Shown: one piece after another, positions 63,070 to 64,000 of the stretch
Layout: every line of letters starts with the position of its first letter
Position numbering within the stretch: the first letter of the stretch is position 1
The notes under the pieces: generated by a model
Told to the model about the DNA's origin: nothing
Seen by the model: only the letters and a program-made list of their open reading frames with translations
Databases searched by the model: none
Assembly: GCF_003353175.1 (NCBI RefSeq)
Contig: NZ_QHKS01000009.1
Coordinates: 248,001 to 312,000 of the forward strand
Length of the DNA stretch: 64,000 nt
Reading direction: 5' to 3'
Origin: Paraburkholderia lacunae
GTDB lineage: Bacteria > Pseudomonadota > Gammaproteobacteria > Burkholderiales > Burkholderiaceae
Translations under genes and position numbers: made by a program

Positions 63070-64000
63070 ATGAATCGCGATCCGCTCGTCCCCCTCGTTG
63101 CAAGTCCGTTCCGCCATTACATCAACGGCGCTTGGGAGACGGGTGCGACCACCGGCGTGTCGCTCAATCCATCGGACCTCGACGAACCGGTCGGCGATTA
63201 TGTGCGCGCCGATGCGCGACAGACCGATGCCGCGATCGAAGCGGCGAGCGCGGCGTTCCGCGAATGGTCGCTGGGTTCGGTACAGCGCCGCGCGGATGCG
63301 CTCGACGCGATCGGCAGCGAGATGCTCGCGCGCCGCGACGAGCTGGGCCGGCTGCTGGCGCGCGAAGTCGGCAAGACCTTGCCGGAAGCCTTGGCCGAAG
63401 CGACGCGCGCCGGCCAGATCTTCAAGTTTTTCGCGGCCGAGGCTGTGCGCGCGTTCGGCGAGCCGGCGGCCCCGGCACGCGCCGGTGTCGAAATCGACGT
63501 GACGCGTGAGCCGCTCGGCGTGGTCGGCGTCATTGCGCCGTGGAGCGCGCCGCTCGCGATCGCCGCGGCGAAGCTCGGCGCCGCCCTCGCCCACGGCAAT
63601 TGCGTCGTCTTCAAGCCGGCCGAATCGGCACCGGCGTGCGCGGCGGCGCTGACGACGATCGTGAGCCGCGCCGGCATGCCGGCGGGCGTCTTCAATCTCG
63701 TCATGGGCAGCGGCCGGCAGGTCGGCGCGCGGATCGCGGCGCATCCGCTGGTGGCGGCTATCAGCTTCACCGGTTCGGCGGAAACCGGCACGCGGGTTCT
63801 GCAAGCCGCGGCCGCGCGGCAGGCGCGCGTGCAGCTGGAAATGGGCGGCAAGAATCCGTTCGTGGTGCTGGCCGATGCCGATCTCGACGGCGCCGTCGAG
63901 GCGGCCTTGAGCGGCGCATATGGCTCGACCGGTCAACGCAGCACTGCGGCGTCGCGCCTGATTGTCGAACGCGCGGTGTTCGAGCCGTTTGTCGATGCGT
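63070..64000 (+). CDS. Aldehyde dehydrogenase-family protein lacking key catalytic residues, 3' end outside the window
   Basis: First 310 residues of an aldehyde dehydrogenase, by pattern close to alpha-ketoglutaric (2,5-dioxopentanoate) semialdehyde dehydrogenases of pentose and sugar-acid pathways. NAD-binding segments GNCVVFKPAESAP and ISFTGSAETG and the base Glu257 in LEMGGKNP are present. The oxyanion-hole motif, normally PWNFP, reads PWSAP (Ser159). The catalytic-Cys motif, normally GQRCTA, reads GQRSTA (Ser291, codon AGC at 63940-63942). Both changes would abolish normal catalysis. The frame is otherwise intact. Divergent from a LysR regulator. Confidence 0.85.
   Translation, partial: MNRDPLVPLVASPFRHYINGAWETGATTGVSLNPSDLDEPVGDYVRADARQTDAAIEAASAAFREWSLGSVQRRADALDAIGSEMLARRDELGRLLAREVGKTLPEALAEATRAGQIFKFFAAEAVRAFGEPAAPARAGVEIDVTREPLGVVGVIAPWSAPLAIAAAKLGAALAHGNCVVFKPAESAPACAAALTTIVSRAGMPAGVFNLVMGSGRQVGARIAAHPLVAAISFTGSAETGTRVLQAAAARQARVQLEMGGKNPFVVLADADLDGAVEAALSGAYGSTGQRSTAASRLIVERAVFEPFVDA

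Overview
This 64 kb window looks like the origin-proximal part of the main chromosome of a Paraburkholderia/Burkholderia-type betaproteobacterium. The evidence is the GC-rich coding with strong third-position GC, the mnmG-rsmG-parA-parB cluster with two 16-bp parS sites, a complete Burkholderia-style type II secretion cluster with gspC reversed between gspF and gspG, many LivFGHM-type importers, and a DUF3717-type small protein. No rRNA, tRNA, insertion sequence, prophage or CRISPR array was seen. Genes are cut at both edges: parB on the left and an aldehyde dehydrogenase on the right.

Layout. 1-4.3 kb: parB, parA, rsmG, mnmG, all leftward, with parS inside mnmG and just beyond it. 4.4-16.4 kb: two branched-chain-amino-acid-type ABC importers with three substrate-binding proteins. 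16.7-21.1 kb: a GMC oxidoreductase, mmsA (valine catabolism) and a divergent LysR regulator. 21.4-30.2 kb: CYTH protein, Lrp regulator with divergent phhA-phhB (phenylalanine hydroxylation), DUF3717 protein, two-component system, SET-domain protein, old-yellow-enzyme homologue, amidotransferase and a cysteine-rich MarR protein. 30.2-34.1 kb: two gene-poor AT-richer spacers flanking a YbdK-type ligase and a CPA2 antiporter; these carry the probable replication origin. 34.1-38.9 kb: mnmC, an HU gene, a COG0523 metallochaperone GTPase and a small lytic transglycosylase. 39.4-51.3 kb: gspDEF, gspC (reversed), gspGHIJKLMN. 51.4-56 kb: an OprM-type lipoprotein, a small membrane protein, MarR and an EmrB-type pump. 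56.2-64 kb: gshA, alkA-ada, a candidate small RNA, a VOC protein, YaeQ, a LysR regulator and an unusual aldehyde dehydrogenase.

The most striking observation is that the spacers at 30.4-30.65 kb and 33.78-34.02 kb carry the same arrangement in opposite orientation: two DnaA boxes facing each other 6 nt apart, about 160-170 nt, a third DnaA box, exactly 12 nt, then a shared motif beginning GCTTGTTAACT and running through ACTACG to TATACAT. In the left copy that motif contains a DnaA-trio-like ACT run. This reads as a duplicated, inverted origin module around two genes. Most genes left of it run leftward and most right of it run rightward, as expected if replication forks leave from here; dnaA itself is not in the window.

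Other points worth following are a parS site built into an intrinsic-terminator palindrome, a possible 62-nt RNA with two tandem anti-Shine-Dalgarno repeats, an aldehyde dehydrogenase lacking both the catalytic Cys and the oxyanion-hole Asn, a LivF ATPase with Arg in place of the Walker A Lys, and a histone-methyltransferase-like SET protein with a Lys-rich tail. All function calls come from reading the sequence and from knowledge of the families; nothing was computed or searched.
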